Positions 35,873-46,180 of a stretch of DNA of 64,000 nucleotides are shown here, one piece after another. The stretch comes from Azospirillum brasilense. GTDB lineage: Bacteria > Pseudomonadota > Alphaproteobacteria > Azospirillales > Azospirillaceae. The position numbers were made by a program, and so were the translations under genes. Numbering within the stretch: position 1 is the stretch's first letter; each line of letters starts with the position of its first letter. A model generated the notes under the pieces. That model was given only the letters and a program-made list of their open reading frames with translations, was not told the origin of the DNA and did not search any database. The DNA lies in NCBI RefSeq assembly GCF_008365405.1, contig NZ_QOKV01000010.1, positions 124,001 through 188,000 of the forward strand, given 5' to 3'.

Positions 35873-37831
35873 TCAAATCTTGATCGAGGACACGAAGCGG
35901 TCGGCGTCGGCTTCGAGCTGCCGGAGTTCGTCCGCCAGTTGGGCGGCGGAGTAGATCATCTCGATGGCCGACTTGCCGGTCTCCGCGGCGGTGATCGCCA
36001 TGGTGCTGACGCTCTCGGTCACCTCGTGGGTGTTGTCGTTGGCCCGGCCCACCGCGCCGACGATCTCCTCGGTCTGTTCGAGCTGGTCGCGCACGGCGGC
36101 GGATACGTCCTCCGACAGGTGGGCGACCTCCTCCACGGTGGTCCGGATGGCCCGGATCGCCTCGACGACGGAGCCGGTGGCCTCCTGGATGGCCCCGACC
36201 TGACCGGCGATGTCCTCGGTCGCCTTGGCGGTCTGGTTGGCCAGGACCTTGACCTCCGATGCGACGACGGCGAAGCCCTTGCCGGCTTCGCCGGCGCGGG
36301 CGGCCTCGATGGTCGCGTTCAGCGCCAGCAGGTTCGTCTGTCCGGCGATGTCGTTGATCAGCCGGACGATCTCCCCGATCCGCTGCGAGCTGTCGGCCAG
36401 CGCCGCCACCGCCGAGTCGCTCTGCCGGGCGTGATCGACGGCGCGGCGGATGGCCGTGCTGGAGGTGGTCACCCGCCCGCCGATCTCCCCGATCGAGGCG
36501 GAGAGGGTGCGCGACACGTTGTTGACGATGCCGACCACTTCCGAGGTCCGCTCCGCCTTTTCCGACGTGTCCAGGGCCTGCTCCTTCATCTTCTCCGCGG
36601 TGTCGCGCAGGATGTGCGCGCCGTTGCGGATCTGGTCGGCAGCGTGATCAACCGTGTGGAGCACCCGCCCGAACGCCGAATCGAAGTCGTGGGCGATGGC
36701 GCGGAGCGCGTTTTCCCGTTCCTCCTCCGCCCGCCGTTCGGCCCGGCGGGATTCCTGCTCCAGCTCATGCGTGCGCTGAAGATTCTCCTTGAACACACTG
36801 ACGGCGCGGGCCATCGCGCCGATCTCGTCGCGCCGCCCGGTCTCCGGCACGGTGGCCGTCCGGTCGCCGCCGGCCAGTCGTTCCATCACGCCCTCGATCA
36901 GGCGCAACGGCCGGGTGATGCTGCGGGCAACGAGCAGGCTGATGATCGCGAAGCCGACCAGCAGGACGGAGCCGACCTGGAGCACGTTGGCGATCACCTC
37001 GCCGCGCACCCGGTTCTGAGTCTCCACCGCTCCGGCCATGCCGGCGTTGGCCGACTCCAGCAGCGCCTCGAAACGCGGCACCATGGCCTGGAAGGCGTCG
37101 TTGAAGGTCTGCACCTCGGCCCGGAAGGCCTTGGTGGCGTCGACGAAGCGGCCGAGGTCGGTGCGGTAGGTGCGGGCCTGTTTCTCCAGCTTGGTCTGGG
37201 TGGCCGTGTCCAGCCCCGAATCGGCGAGGAAGAAGGTGAACTCGTTGAAGGCCTTGCGGTGGCCGGACAGCAGCGATTCGTCGCTGTAGATGATAAAGTC
37301 CTTCTCCATCTTCCGCATGGATTCCATGCGGCCGGTCAGCTTGTCGGCGTTCGGCCACTGCTTCAACTCGTCCTCGATGGCGCGGGCGGAGGCGCGCAGG
37401 ACGCCGCGCAGACCGCTGTCGTCGGACAGACCCAGTTCCTTCGCCCGCGCGACGACCGACGAAAAGCGCTCCTTCAGCGTGCCGATGCCCTGGGACAGGT
37501 GGTCCAACTCTTCCGGCGGCAGGCGCTCCACACCGCGTTCCTTGAGGTTGTCCAGCAGACGCGAGGCTTCCTCCGCGTTCTTCGCGAAGGCCTCGGCCGC
37601 CGTCTCGTCGCGGTCGGCCACGAAGCGCAGCGCCTGGAAGCGCAGGCGGCTGGCCCGGCGCTCGATCGCGGCGGTGTGCTCATAGGCGTCGCGGAACTGG
37701 TCCAGTTCGGCGGTCGCCTCGAACATGCGCTGGGCGCCGACGGTGACCGTCCCGCCCAGAAGGCCCAAGGTGACCACGGACGCGGCGACCAGCAGCGCGA
37801 TTCGCGTGCCGATGGAAATGTTCGACAGCAT
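35873..37831 (-). CDS. Methyl-accepting chemotaxis protein with HBM-type sensor domain
   Basis: A 652-residue transmembrane receptor. TM1 is about 9-32. A long helical periplasmic domain (35-285) carries the [14 protein letters not shown] stretch typical of helical bimodular (HBM) sensors that bind organic acids. TM2 is about 288-306. A HAMP domain follows ([20 protein letters not shown]). The signalling hairpin tip reads [20 protein letters not shown] and includes [14 protein letters not shown]. No CheR-binding pentapeptide is seen at the C-terminus (ends RFVSSIKI). It would feed CheA/CheW arrays; the ligand is unknown. Confidence 0.95.
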   Translation of the reverse strand: MLSNISIGTRIALLVAASVVTLGLLGGTVTVGAQRMFEATAELDQFRDAYEHTAAIERRASRLRFQALRFVADRDETAAEAFAKNAEEASRLLDNLKERGVERLPPEELDHLSQGIGTLKERFSSVVARAKELGLSDDSGLRGVLRASARAIEDELKQWPNADKLTGRMESMRKMEKDFIIYSDESLLSGHRKAFNEFTFFLADSGLDTATQTKLEKQARTYRTDLGRFVDATKAFRAEVQTFNDAFQAMVPRFEALLESANAGMAGAVETQNRVRGEVIANVLQVGSVLLVGFAIISLLVARSITRPLRLIEGVMERLAGGDRTATVPETGRRDEIGAMARAVSVFKENLQRTHELEQESRRAERRAEEERENALRAIAHDFDSAFGRVLHTVDHAADQIRNGAHILRDTAEKMKEQALDTSEKAERTSEVVGIVNNVSRTLSASIGEIGGRVTTSSTAIRRAVDHARQSDSAVAALADSSQRIGEIVRLINDIAGQTNLLALNATIEAARAGEAGKGFAVVASEVKVLANQTAKATEDIAGQVGAIQEATGSVVEAIRAIRTTVEEVAHLSEDVSAAVRDQLEQTEEIVGAVGRANDNTHEVTESVSTMAITAAETGKSAIEMIYSAAQLADELRQLEADADRFVSSIKI

Positions 37832-37990
37832 ATGCGGTAAATCCTTGGTTGCGCCGCGGACCTTACCCGCCGCCGAAGACGCCGCTGTTACGGATTGATG
37901 GCGGATTCGTTACCGTGCCGTCGCCTCTGGGCATTCATGGTGAACGCCCGTATCTAGAAACCGCTGGAAATCGAAAGGGGAGGTCGGCTG

Positions 37991-38824
37991 TTGTCCTTCG
38001 TGCTGTCGAAGCTGCTGTGGCTCCTGGTCTCGCCGGGCAACCTGCTCGTGCTGATCCTCACCGCCGGGACGGTGTTGCTGTTCACCCGCCGTCTGGCCCA
38101 TTGGGGGCGGCGGCTGGTCGTGGCGGTCACCGTCGGCTTCGTCATCGTCATGGTCACGCCGATCGCCTCATGGGTCGCGCTGCCGCTGGAGGAGCGCTTT
38201 CCCCGCCCCGAGTTGCCGGAGCGGGTGGACGGCATCATTATGCTGGGCGGGGCGGTGAACCCGCCGATCACCCGCGACCGCGGCGAGCCGTCCGTCAACG
38301 ACGCGGCGGAACGCGTTCTCGGCTTCGCTGAATTGATCCGCCGCTACCCCCAAGCGCGTGCGGTGTTCACCGGCGGCTCGGGGCGGCTGGCCGGGCAGGA
38401 CGCCCTGGACCTGCGCGAGGACCTCGCCGTCCGCGGCGCGCTTCGGCAGGTCGGAATCGACCCAGACCGCGTGACCTACGAGAACGAGTCCCGCAACACT
38501 TGGGAGAACGCCCTGTTCAGCCAGCGGCTCGTCCGGCCGAAGCCGGAGGAGACCTGGGTCCTGGTGACCTCGGCCATGCACATGCCGCGGTCGGTCGGCA
38601 TCTTCCGGCAGGTCGGCTGGGAGGTGATTCCCTATCCGGTCGATTACCGCACGCGGTTCGGCGGGCGCCCCTTCGTCCGCTTCGAGTTCGACAAGCAGAT
38701 CGACGCGCTCCAGGACCCGGTCCGCGAGTGGATCGGCCTCGTCGCCTACCGCCTGATGGGGCGGACCGATTCGCTGTTTCCGGGGCCCGCCCATGACCGC
38801 GATGCAGCACAGGCGGGATCCTGA
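37991..38824 (+). CDS. YdcF family membrane protein (DUF218)
   Basis: 277 residues with two N-terminal transmembrane helices (about 7-25 and 38-60) and a cytoplasmic or periplasmic DUF218 domain. DGIIMLGGAVNPPITRDRGE, FTGGSGRLAGQDALDLREDL and SRNTWENALFSQRLV are the conserved blocks. Members such as ElyC and SanA affect envelope integrity. The TTG start at 37991 is supported by GGGGAGG seven bases upstream, an uncommon but clear case. Confidence 0.88.
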   Translation: MSFVLSKLLWLLVSPGNLLVLILTAGTVLLFTRRLAHWGRRLVVAVTVGFVIVMVTPIASWVALPLEERFPRPELPERVDGIIMLGGAVNPPITRDRGEPSVNDAAERVLGFAELIRRYPQARAVFTGGSGRLAGQDALDLREDLAVRGALRQVGIDPDRVTYENESRNTWENALFSQRLVRPKPEETWVLVTSAMHMPRSVGIFRQVGWEVIPYPVDYRTRFGGRPFVRFEFDKQIDALQDPVREWIGLVAYRLMGRTDSLFPGPAHDRDAAQAGS

Positions 38825-38896
38825 CGGGTGTTGCGCGGTTGGCGCGGGGAGGTAACTCGGCTAGAGTGGCCCCACCAGATTTAGCGGGGTGGGGCC

Positions 38897-39841
38897 ATGC
38901 GACGCGCGCATATGCTGAGGGGGGCGGCCGTGCTCGCAGGAGCGCTGACGCTCGCCGCCTGTGCGACCGCGCCGCCCGCGCCATCCTCGTCCGGACTGCC
39001 GCGCAGCGGCGTCTACAAGGTCGGCAAGCCCTATCAGGTCAACGGCGTCTGGTATTATCCCACCGAGGATTACTCCTACAGCGAGACCGGGATCGCCTCC
39101 TGGTATGGGCCGGGATTCCACCAAAAGGTCACCGCCAACGGCGAGGTTTACGACCAAAATGAGCTGACGGCCGCGCACAAGACCTTGCCCATGCCAAGCC
39201 TCGTGCGCGTCACCAATCTCGACAACGGCCGGTCGTTGGTGGTTCGCATCAACGACCGCGGCCCCTACGCCAACGGGCGAATCATCGACATGTCGCGGCG
39301 CGGCGCGCAATTGCTTGGGTTCGAAGGCACAGGCACGGCCAAGGTGCGCGTGCAGATTCTGGCGGAGGAAAGCCGCGCGGTCGCCGCCGCGGCCCGCCAG
39401 GGCACGCCGGCCCCGATGCTGGCGGAGCTGGACGGCCCGTCGCCAAAGGCCGCCCCGCGCAGCGCGGTGGAGGTCAACGGCGCCGCCCGCGCCATTTCCG
39501 CCGCGGTCGCCCGCGCCCCGGTGCCGCCGCCCACCACGGTGGCCGGCGACATGGTGGACGGCCGCTTCGTTCCGGCCCCGGTGGTCGCCGAGCTGCCGGT
39601 CAAGCCCTACGAGCAGATCTATGTCCAGGTCGGCGCCTTCGGCAGTCCGGACAACGTCACCCGCGTGCGCGCCCGCCTGGCCTCGCTCGGCCAGCAGGCG
39701 CAGGTCACCCAGACGGTCGCCGGTCGGCAGCGGCTGCAGCGGGTGAGGGTGGGGCCGCTGGCCAGTGTGGAATCCGCCGACGCCGTTTTGAACCAGATCC
39801 TCCAAGCCGGCCTTACCGACGCCAAAATCGTGGTTGATTGA
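38897..39841 (+). CDS. rlpA: Septal ring lytic transglycosylase, RlpA family with SPOR domain
   Basis: 314-residue lipoprotein; lipobox LTLAAC places the acylated Cys at about 22. The double-psi beta barrel (about 70-155) begins ETGIASWYGPGFHQKVTANG and includes TAAHKTLPMPSLVRVTNLDN and VRINDRGPYANGRIIDMSRR; these hold the catalytic-type acid and His/Asp residues. A C-terminal SPOR domain (about 238-314, YVQVGAFGSPDNVTRVRARL) targets denuded septal glycan. RlpA cleaves such glycan in dividing cells. It is immediately upstream of the D,D-carboxypeptidase. Confidence 0.93.
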   Translation: MRRAHMLRGAAVLAGALTLAACATAPPAPSSSGLPRSGVYKVGKPYQVNGVWYYPTEDYSYSETGIASWYGPGFHQKVTANGEVYDQNELTAAHKTLPMPSLVRVTNLDNGRSLVVRINDRGPYANGRIIDMSRRGAQLLGFEGTGTAKVRVQILAEESRAVAAAARQGTPAPMLAELDGPSPKAAPRSAVEVNGAARAISAAVARAPVPPPTTVAGDMVDGRFVPAPVVAELPVKPYEQIYVQVGAFGSPDNVTRVRARLASLGQQAQVTQTVAGRQRLQRVRVGPLASVESADAVLNQILQAGLTDAKIVVD

Positions 39842-39930
39842 TCACCCGCGAGCCCAGTCCAAGCTTGGCCCGGCACCGGGCCTCGTTCCGTTTCACGTCT
39901 TGTCCAGTCCGCGTTTCGAAGGGAGTTGTC

Positions 39931-41097
39931 ATGGTCGCTGTCGTCCGCACCCGCGTTGCCCGCACCCGTTTCGCCATGGGCCTTGCGGTCGCGCTGTTCG
40001 CGGCGGGGGTGGGGCCGGTGGCTCACGCCGCCAGCATCGAAACCATCGCCAAGCAAGCGATCCTGGTCGATATCACCTCGAACACCGTGCTGTTCGAGAA
40101 GAGCCCGGATCAGCGCATGGCGCCGTCCTCGATGAGCAAGATCATGACGATGTACATGGTCTTTGAATCGATCAAGGAAGGCCGGGTGACGCTGGACAGC
40201 ACGCTGCCGGTGTCGGAGCGCGCGTGGCGGATGCAGGGCTCCAAGATGTTCGTGGAGTTGCACAACAACATCAAGGTGGATGACCTCATCAAGGGCGTGA
40301 TCGTGCAGTCGGGCAACGACGCCTGCATCGTCTTCGCCGAAGGTCTCGCCGGCTCCGAATCGGCCTTTGCCGAGCGCATGAACAAGCGCGCTCGCGAATT
40401 GGGGCTGAAGGACACCAACCTGACCAACGCGACGGGCTGGCCCGATCCGAACCACTACATGACCGCCCGCGATCTCGCGATCCTGGCCGAGCATCTGATC
40501 AAGGACTTCCCGGAATACTACCACTATTATTCGATCCGGGAGTTCAAGTACCACGGCATCAACCAGGGCAACCGCAACCCGCTGCTCTACCGCGGCATGG
40601 ACGTCGACGGCATGAAGACCGGCCACACCGAGGCCGGCGGCTATGGTCTGACCGCCTCGGCGGAGCGGGAGGGGCGCCGTCTCGTCCTGGTGGTCAACGG
40701 CCTGCCGAGCATGCAGGCCCGCGCCGACGAGTCGGCCCGGCTGATCGAGTGGGGCTTCCGAGAATTCGCCACCTACGCCCTGTTCAAGGCGGGCGAGACG
40801 GTCGATCAGGTGCCGCTCTGGCTGGGCGCTCAGGACAGCGTGCCGGTCACCGTGCCGGAGGACATGAAGGTCACCATGGCCCGCGCCGACCGCGGCGGCA
40901 TGAAGGTGTCGCTGGTCAGCAACGCCCCGGTCGCGGCGCCGGTGAAGAAGGGCGACGTGGTCGGCAAGGTGGTGGTGTCGGCGCCGGGCTTCCCAGGCAA
41001 GGAGTTCCCGGTGGTCGCCGCCCAGGACGTGGAGAAGCTGGGCTTCGTCGGCCGCGCCCTGGCGGCGGCGAAGTTCCTCATTTTCGGGGCGAGTTGA
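39931..41097 (+). CDS. D-alanyl-D-alanine carboxypeptidase (DacC/DacF type)
   Basis: 388-residue periplasmic penicillin-binding protein 5-like enzyme, signal peptide ending GVGPVAHAA. The SxxK motif is SSMSKIM, SxN is VIVQSGNDACIV and KTG is DGMKTGHTEAGG. A C-terminal beta domain and a short amphipathic helix (GRALAAAKFLIFGAS) for membrane attachment follow. It trims pentapeptides by removing the terminal D-Ala. ATG at 39931 with GGGAG upstream is preferred to the longer reading. Confidence 0.94.
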   Translation: MVAVVRTRVARTRFAMGLAVALFAAGVGPVAHAASIETIAKQAILVDITSNTVLFEKSPDQRMAPSSMSKIMTMYMVFESIKEGRVTLDSTLPVSERAWRMQGSKMFVELHNNIKVDDLIKGVIVQSGNDACIVFAEGLAGSESAFAERMNKRARELGLKDTNLTNATGWPDPNHYMTARDLAILAEHLIKDFPEYYHYYSIREFKYHGINQGNRNPLLYRGMDVDGMKTGHTEAGGYGLTASAEREGRRLVLVVNGLPSMQARADESARLIEWGFREFATYALFKAGETVDQVPLWLGAQDSVPVTVPEDMKVTMARADRGGMKVSLVSNAPVAAPVKKGDVVGKVVVSAPGFPGKEFPVVAAQDVEKLGFVGRALAAAKFLIFGAS

Positions 41098-41167
41098 TTG
41101 GTGTAAGCCGGCCCGTCACCGCCGGAATCCGGAACGCGGCGGGCCACATCACCATCGGGAGCAGACC

Positions 41168-41800
41168 ATGACGCGCGGGCGGTTCATCACGCTGGAGGGC
41201 GGCGAAGGGGCGGGCAAGACCACCCAGATCCGCCTGCTCGCCGACGCGCTGATCGGTTGGGGGAAGCGGGTCGTGCTGACCCGCGAGCCCGGCGGCTCGC
41301 CGGGCGCCGAGGAGATCCGCGGCCTTCTGGTGTCGGGCGAGACTGGCCGCTGGGGTCCGGTGACCGAAGCGCTGCTGCACACCGCCGCCCGCCGCGACCA
41401 TCTGGAACGCACCGTCTGGCCGGCGTTGGAGGCCGGCCATTGGGTCATCTGCGACCGCTTCTTCGACAGCACCATGGCCTATCAGGGCTATGGGCTCGGG
41501 CTGGGGCGCGATCTGGTCGCCACGCTCCAGGCCACGGCCCTGGGCGACTTCCGGCCCGACCTGACCTTGATCCTCGACCTGCCGGTGGAGGAGGGGCTGG
41601 CCCGCGCCGCCGCCCGCCGCGGCGGGGAGGACCGCTACGAGCGGATGGACGTCGCCTTCCACCACCGCCTGCGCGACGGCTTCCTCGACATCGCCGCACG
41701 CGAGCCGGAGCGCTGCGCGGTCGTCGATGCCGGACACCCCGTGGAAACGGTACAGGCGGCCATTCTGGACCAAGTGACCCGTCGCCTGGGAGCCTCCTGA
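41168..41800 (+). CDS. tmk: Thymidylate kinase
   Basis: 210-residue dTMP kinase. P-loop EGGEGAGKTTQIRLLADAL; the DR(F/Y) motif is ICDRFFDSTMAYQGYGLGLG; the LID-region RAAARRGGEDRYERMDVAFH follows. It makes dTDP for DNA synthesis. GGGAG precedes the ATG; one base separates its stop from the holB GTG start, so the pair is coupled. Confidence 0.96.
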   Translation: MTRGRFITLEGGEGAGKTTQIRLLADALIGWGKRVVLTREPGGSPGAEEIRGLLVSGETGRWGPVTEALLHTAARRDHLERTVWPALEAGHWVICDRFFDSTMAYQGYGLGLGRDLVATLQATALGDFRPDLTLILDLPVEEGLARAAARRGGEDRYERMDVAFHHRLRDGFLDIAAREPERCAVVDAGHPVETVQAAILDQVTRRLGAS

Positions 41801-41801
41801 G

Positions 41802-42920
41802 GTGAGCCGCGCCCGCGCGCCAGAACCGGTCGCGGAGGAGGATGCCCTCGCCCCGCGCCGCAACCCCGAACTGACCGGCCATGACGACGCCGAGCGCCTG
41901 CTGCTTGACGCTTGGAACTCCGGGCGCTTGCCACACGCTTGGTTGATCGGCGGCCCCCCGGGGATCGGCAAGGCGACGCTGGCCTTCCGCTTCGCCCGCT
42001 TCGTCCTGTCCCAGGTGCACGAGCCGCCGGATGCCGGCCTGTTCGGCGCGCCGCCGCCGCCCGCCACGCTGGCGCTGTCTCCGGACGCCCCGGTCTTCCG
42101 CCGCGTCGCCTCGGGCGGGCACGCCGACCTGCTGACCGTGGAGCGCCAGCGCGACGAGAAGCGCGATCGGCTGAAGCGCGACATCGCCGTGGACGACGTG
42201 CGCAAGATCGGCCCCTTCTTGCGCAAGACCGCCGCCGAGGGCGGCTGGCGCGTGGCGGTGATCGACGGCGCGGACCGTATGAATCTCAGTGGCTTGAACG
42301 CCATTCTCAAGATTTTGGAGGAGCCGCCGTCCGGCGCGTTGCTGCTTCTGGTCAGCGACAACCCCGGCGGCATGCTGCCCACCATCCGCTCCCGCTGCCG
42401 CAAGCTGACGCTTCAACCGCTTCCTGAGGAAACGGTTCTCAACCTGTTGGTCCAGCATCGTCCGGACCTCGGCGGCGAGGACCGGGCGGCGCTCGCGCGG
42501 CTGGCGGAGGGCAGCATCGGGCGGGCCATCGGGCTGGCCGAGGCCGGCGGGCTCGACCTCTACCGGGAACTCATCGGTCTGCTCGGCACCCTGCCGCGAC
42601 TGGACGTCGTCGCCGCCCACGCCTTTGGCGACAAGCTGACCCGCAAGCAGGACGACGGTCTGTACGAGACGGCCACCGACCTGCTCGTCTGGTGGCTCGC
42701 CCGCTTCGTCCGGTCGCTGGCCCGCGGCGCCTGGCCGGCAGAGGTGGTGGCCGGGGAGGCCGCCCTGATGACCCGTCTGGCCAACGCCCGCGGCCTTGAA
42801 CGTTGGGTGGAGGTGTGGGAAAAGGTCCAACGCCATTTCGCCCGTGCGGAATCCGCCAATCTCGACCGCAAACAGGTGGTCCTGAACGCCTTGGCGACGC
42901 TGGAAGCGGCTGCTACTTAA
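41802..42920 (+). CDS. holB: DNA polymerase III delta-prime subunit
   Basis: 372-residue AAA+ clamp-loader subunit. Walker A is IGGPPGIGKATLAFRFARFV; the SRC motif is IRSRCRKLTLQPL; the sensor region is GLNAILKILEEPPSGALLLL. The family lacks an active ATP site in many bacteria but the P-loop is kept here. It works in the gamma complex that loads the beta clamp. GTG start after tmk. Confidence 0.94.
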   Translation: MSRARAPEPVAEEDALAPRRNPELTGHDDAERLLLDAWNSGRLPHAWLIGGPPGIGKATLAFRFARFVLSQVHEPPDAGLFGAPPPPATLALSPDAPVFRRVASGGHADLLTVERQRDEKRDRLKRDIAVDDVRKIGPFLRKTAAEGGWRVAVIDGADRMNLSGLNAILKILEEPPSGALLLLVSDNPGGMLPTIRSRCRKLTLQPLPEETVLNLLVQHRPDLGGEDRAALARLAEGSIGRAIGLAEAGGLDLYRELIGLLGTLPRLDVVAAHAFGDKLTRKQDDGLYETATDLLVWWLARFVRSLARGAWPAEVVAGEAALMTRLANARGLERWVEVWEKVQRHFARAESANLDRKQVVLNALATLEAAAT

Positions 42921-42992
42921 CACGGACGACACACCACGCCCATCCGGACCGGCGACGCGCCGGGCCGGCGCATTCTCGGGAGAGCCTCTGAC

Positions 42993-44543
42993 ATGACCGG
43001 GTCGAAGACCTTTTACCTGACGACTCCGATCTATTATGTGAACGACGTGCCCCACATCGGGCACGCGTACACCACGCTCGCCTGCGACGTGCTGGCCCGC
43101 TTCATGCGGCTGGACGGCTATGACGTGAAGTTCCTCACCGGCACCGACGAGCACGGCCAGAAGGTGGAGAAATCCGCCATGAACGCCGGCATCGCGCCGC
43201 AGGAGTTCACCGACCGCGTGTCGAAGAATTTCCGCGACCTCGTCTCGCTGATGAACTTCTCCAACGATGACTTCATCCGCACCACGGAGCCGCGGCACAT
43301 CGCATCGGTGCAGGAGCTTTGGCGCCGTCTGGAATCGGCCGGCGAGATCTATCTCGGCAGCTACGCCGGCTGGTACTCGGTGCGCGACGAGGCCTTCTAC
43401 GGCGAGGACGAGCTGACCACGTCGCCGTCGGGCAAGAAGATCGCCCCGACCGGCGCCGAGTGCGAATGGGTCGAGGAGCCGTCCTACTTTTTCCGCCTCT
43501 CGGCCTGGCAGGACCGCCTGCTGGAGTTCTATGAGCAGAACCCGGACTTCATCGCTCCCGCCGGCAAGCGCAACGAGGTGATGGCCTTCGTGAAGTCGGG
43601 GCTGAAGGACCTGTCGGTCAGCCGCACCACCTTCAAGTGGGGCATCCCGGTGCCCGGCAACCCCGACCACATCATGTATGTGTGGCTGGACGCCCTGGCC
43701 AACTACATCACCGCGGTCGGATTCCCGGACGAGGGCGGCGAGTACGCCAAATACTGGCCGGCCAACCTGCACATGGTCGGCAAGGACATCCTGCGCTTCC
43801 ACGCCGTCTACTGGCCGGCCTTCCTGATGGCCGCCAAGCTGGCCCCGCCGAAGCGCGTCTTCGCGCACGGCTGGTGGACCATCGAAGGCCAGAAGATGTC
43901 CAAGTCGTTGGGCAACGTCATCGCGCCGGAGACGCTGGTCAACACCTACGGCCTGGACCAGACCCGCTACTTCCTGCTGCGCGAGGTGCCCTTCGGCAAC
44001 GACGGAGACTTCTCGCACAAGCAGATGGTGCAGCGGATCAACGGCAACCTCGCCAACGATTACGGGAACCTCGTGCAGCGGTCCCTGTCGATGATTGGCA
44101 AGAATTGCGGGGCCGCCGTCCCGCAGCCGGGCGCCTTCACCGAGGCCGACGAGGCCCTGCTCGGCGCCGCCCGCAACCTGCTGCCGATCGTCCGGGCGGA
44201 GTTCCAGGCGCAGGCCTTCCACAAGGCGCTGGACGCCATCTGGGCGGTGATCGGCGACGGCAACCGCTACGTCGACGAGCAGGCGCCGTGGGCGCTGAAG
44301 AAGACCGATCCGGCGCGCATGGCCACGGTGCTGTACGTGCTGGCCGAGACCATCCGCCATCTCGCCATCCTGACCCAGCCGATCATGCCGGAAGCCTCGG
44401 CGAAGATCCTGGACCAGCTGGCGCAGGGGCCGGAAGCCCGCGGGTTCGACCGGCTGGGGGCGGGCGGGGCGCTGATCGCCGGCACGCCGCTGCCCACGCC
44501 GCAGGGCGTGTTCCCGCGCTATGTGGACGAAGCGAAGAGCTGA
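42993..44543 (+). CDS. metG: Methionyl-tRNA synthetase
   Basis: 516-residue class Ia enzyme. HIGH is in VNDVPHIGHAYTTLACDVLA; KMSKS is GQKMSKSLGNVIAPE. The zinc-knuckle cysteines are absent from the connective peptide, as in the MetG2 type; the C-terminal Trbp111 domain is also missing, the common alphaproteobacterial short form. GGGAGA precedes the ATG. It is followed six bases later by tatD. Confidence 0.97.
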   Translation: MTGSKTFYLTTPIYYVNDVPHIGHAYTTLACDVLARFMRLDGYDVKFLTGTDEHGQKVEKSAMNAGIAPQEFTDRVSKNFRDLVSLMNFSNDDFIRTTEPRHIASVQELWRRLESAGEIYLGSYAGWYSVRDEAFYGEDELTTSPSGKKIAPTGAECEWVEEPSYFFRLSAWQDRLLEFYEQNPDFIAPAGKRNEVMAFVKSGLKDLSVSRTTFKWGIPVPGNPDHIMYVWLDALANYITAVGFPDEGGEYAKYWPANLHMVGKDILRFHAVYWPAFLMAAKLAPPKRVFAHGWWTIEGQKMSKSLGNVIAPETLVNTYGLDQTRYFLLREVPFGNDGDFSHKQMVQRINGNLANDYGNLVQRSLSMIGKNCGAAVPQPGAFTEADEALLGAARNLLPIVRAEFQAQAFHKALDAIWAVIGDGNRYVDEQAPWALKKTDPARMATVLYVLAETIRHLAILTQPIMPEASAKILDQLAQGPEARGFDRLGAGGALIAGTPLPTPQGVFPRYVDEAKS

Positions 44544-44549
44544 CGAACG

Positions 44550-45347
44550 ATGCTGGTCGATAGCCATTGCCATCTCGACTTCCCTGATTTCGCCGAGGAA
44601 CTGGACGCGGTCGTGGACCGCGCCCGGCAGGCGGGGGTGGGGCGGATGGTGACCATCTGCACTTACCTGTCGCGCTTCGACCGCATTCTGGCGGTCGCCG
44701 AGCGCTATGACGATGTTTTGTGCTCGCTTGGCGTCCATCCGCACCAAGCGGCGGAGGAGATCGCTGGGGTGAGTGTCGAGCGCCTCGTCGCGCTGTCGAA
44801 GCATCCGAAGGTGATCGGGCTGGGCGAGACCGGGCTCGACTACTTCTACGACAAGAGCCCGCGCGACGTTCAGCAGGAGTGCTTCCGCCGGCACATCCGG
44901 GCCAGCCTGGACACCGGCCTGCCGCTGATCGTGCACACCCGCGACGCCGACGACGACACCATGCGGATCATCCGCGAGGAGGCCGCCGGACAGCCGGTCC
45001 ACGGCTTGCTGCACTGCTTCAGCTCCGGGCGTCAACTCGCTGAAGATGCTCTGGATTTCGGATTCTACATCTCGCTCTCCGGGATCGTCACCTTCAAGAA
45101 GTCGGAGGACCTCCGCGCCATCGTGAAGGACGTTCCGCTGGACCGGATTCTGGTGGAGACGGACGCGCCCTACTTGGCGCCGGTGCCGTTCCGCGGCAAG
45201 CGAAACGAGCCGGCCTACGTCGCCCACACCGCGGCTTGCGTCGCCGAGGTCAAGGGTGTGGACGCCGCGGACATGGCCCGAATCTCCACCGAGAACTTCT
45301 TCCGCCTGTTCCCGCGCGCCGGAACGGCCAATCAGGTCACCGCATGA
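44550..45347 (+). CDS. tatD: TatD family metal-dependent hydrolase
   Basis: 265-residue TIM-barrel hydrolase; metal ligands are in VDSHCHLDF (HxH), LGETGLDYFY (Glu), HTRDADDD (His), HCFSSGRQ (His) and ETDAPYLAPVPFRGKRNEPA (Asp). TatD proteins are 3'-5' DNases of the YcfH group. It overlaps the following metallo-hydrolase gene by four bases (ATGA). Confidence 0.94.
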   Translation: MLVDSHCHLDFPDFAEELDAVVDRARQAGVGRMVTICTYLSRFDRILAVAERYDDVLCSLGVHPHQAAEEIAGVSVERLVALSKHPKVIGLGETGLDYFYDKSPRDVQQECFRRHIRASLDTGLPLIVHTRDADDDTMRIIREEAAGQPVHGLLHCFSSGRQLAEDALDFGFYISLSGIVTFKKSEDLRAIVKDVPLDRILVETDAPYLAPVPFRGKRNEPAYVAHTAACVAEVKGVDAADMARISTENFFRLFPRAGTANQVTA

Positions 45348-46144
45348 CCGGCCAGCGGGTCACGATCCTCGGCTGCGGCGGATCGCGGGGCGTTCCCGTA
45401 ATCGGTCTCGGCTGGGGCTCCTGTGACCCGGCGAACCCCAGGAACCACCGGATGCGTCCGTCCATCCTGGTGGAATGGGAGCAGGAGAGGGCCGGGCAGG
45501 GCAGTGACGTCAGCATACTGGTCGACACCTCCCCAGATCTGCGCCAGCAGCTTCTCAACGCGGATGTGCGGCGGCTCGATGCCGTCCTGTGGACGCACCA
45601 GCACGCCGACCATGCCCATGGCATCGACGAACTCAGGGAACTGTGCCGCGCCATGCACGCGCCCATCGACGCCTTTGGCAGCGCCGATGATCTGGCCGAG
45701 TTGGAGCGGCGTTTCGGCTACTGCTTCGAGCCTCTGCGCCCCGGTGAACCCTTTTACCGCCCGGTGTTGACGCCTCGCGCCGTAGAAGGCCCGTTCGAGG
45801 TGCGCGGTCGCCGGATCGTTCCCTTCGAGCAGGATCACGGATATCTGAAGACCCTTGGCTATCGCTTTGATAAGTTTGCCTATTCGACCGACGTTGTGAG
45901 GTTGGATGAAGACGCCTTCGCGGCGTTGGAGGGTGTCGAGGTGTGGGTGGTGGACTGCGCCCGGATCGAGCCGCCGCACCCGGTTCATGCCCATCTCGCC
46001 TTGACGCAGGAATGGATCGCGCGGGTGCGCCCCAAGCGGGCCTACCTGACGCACATGGACCAGACCATGGATTACGACACGCTCCGCCGGCTGCTTCCCC
46101 CCGGTGTCGAGCCCGCCTATGACGGGCTCGTCATCGAGCTTTGA
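45344..46144 (+). CDS. PhnP-like metallo-beta-lactamase fold hydrolase
   Basis: 266 residues. The metal-binding signature is THQHADHAHGIDE, with further His/Asp ligands in PFEQDHGYLKTLGYRFDKFA, YSTDV and THMDQTMDY. The N-terminal LGCGGSRGVPVIG and the short C-terminus fit the PhnP/Elac-like branch that cleaves cyclic phosphodiesters. The coupling to tatD suggests a nucleic-acid-related substrate, which is inference. ATGA overlap with tatD. Confidence 0.9.
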   Translation: MTGQRVTILGCGGSRGVPVIGLGWGSCDPANPRNHRMRPSILVEWEQERAGQGSDVSILVDTSPDLRQQLLNADVRRLDAVLWTHQHADHAHGIDELRELCRAMHAPIDAFGSADDLAELERRFGYCFEPLRPGEPFYRPVLTPRAVEGPFEVRGRRIVPFEQDHGYLKTLGYRFDKFAYSTDVVRLDEDAFAALEGVEVWVVDCARIEPPHPVHAHLALTQEWIARVRPKRAYLTHMDQTMDYDTLRRLLPPGVEPAYDGLVIEL

Positions 46145-46180
46145 CCATCCGGGTCGGGACGGGATGGGGTAGGGCGACGG

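Noticed and set aside
41445-45227. An antisense open frame of more than 1,200 codons opposite tmk, holB, metG and tatD
   Set aside because: It is a by-product of GC-rich codon bias; the translated product is a low-complexity mix of Arg, Gly, Val and Ala with no domain, and the opposite strand encodes four recognisable proteins.
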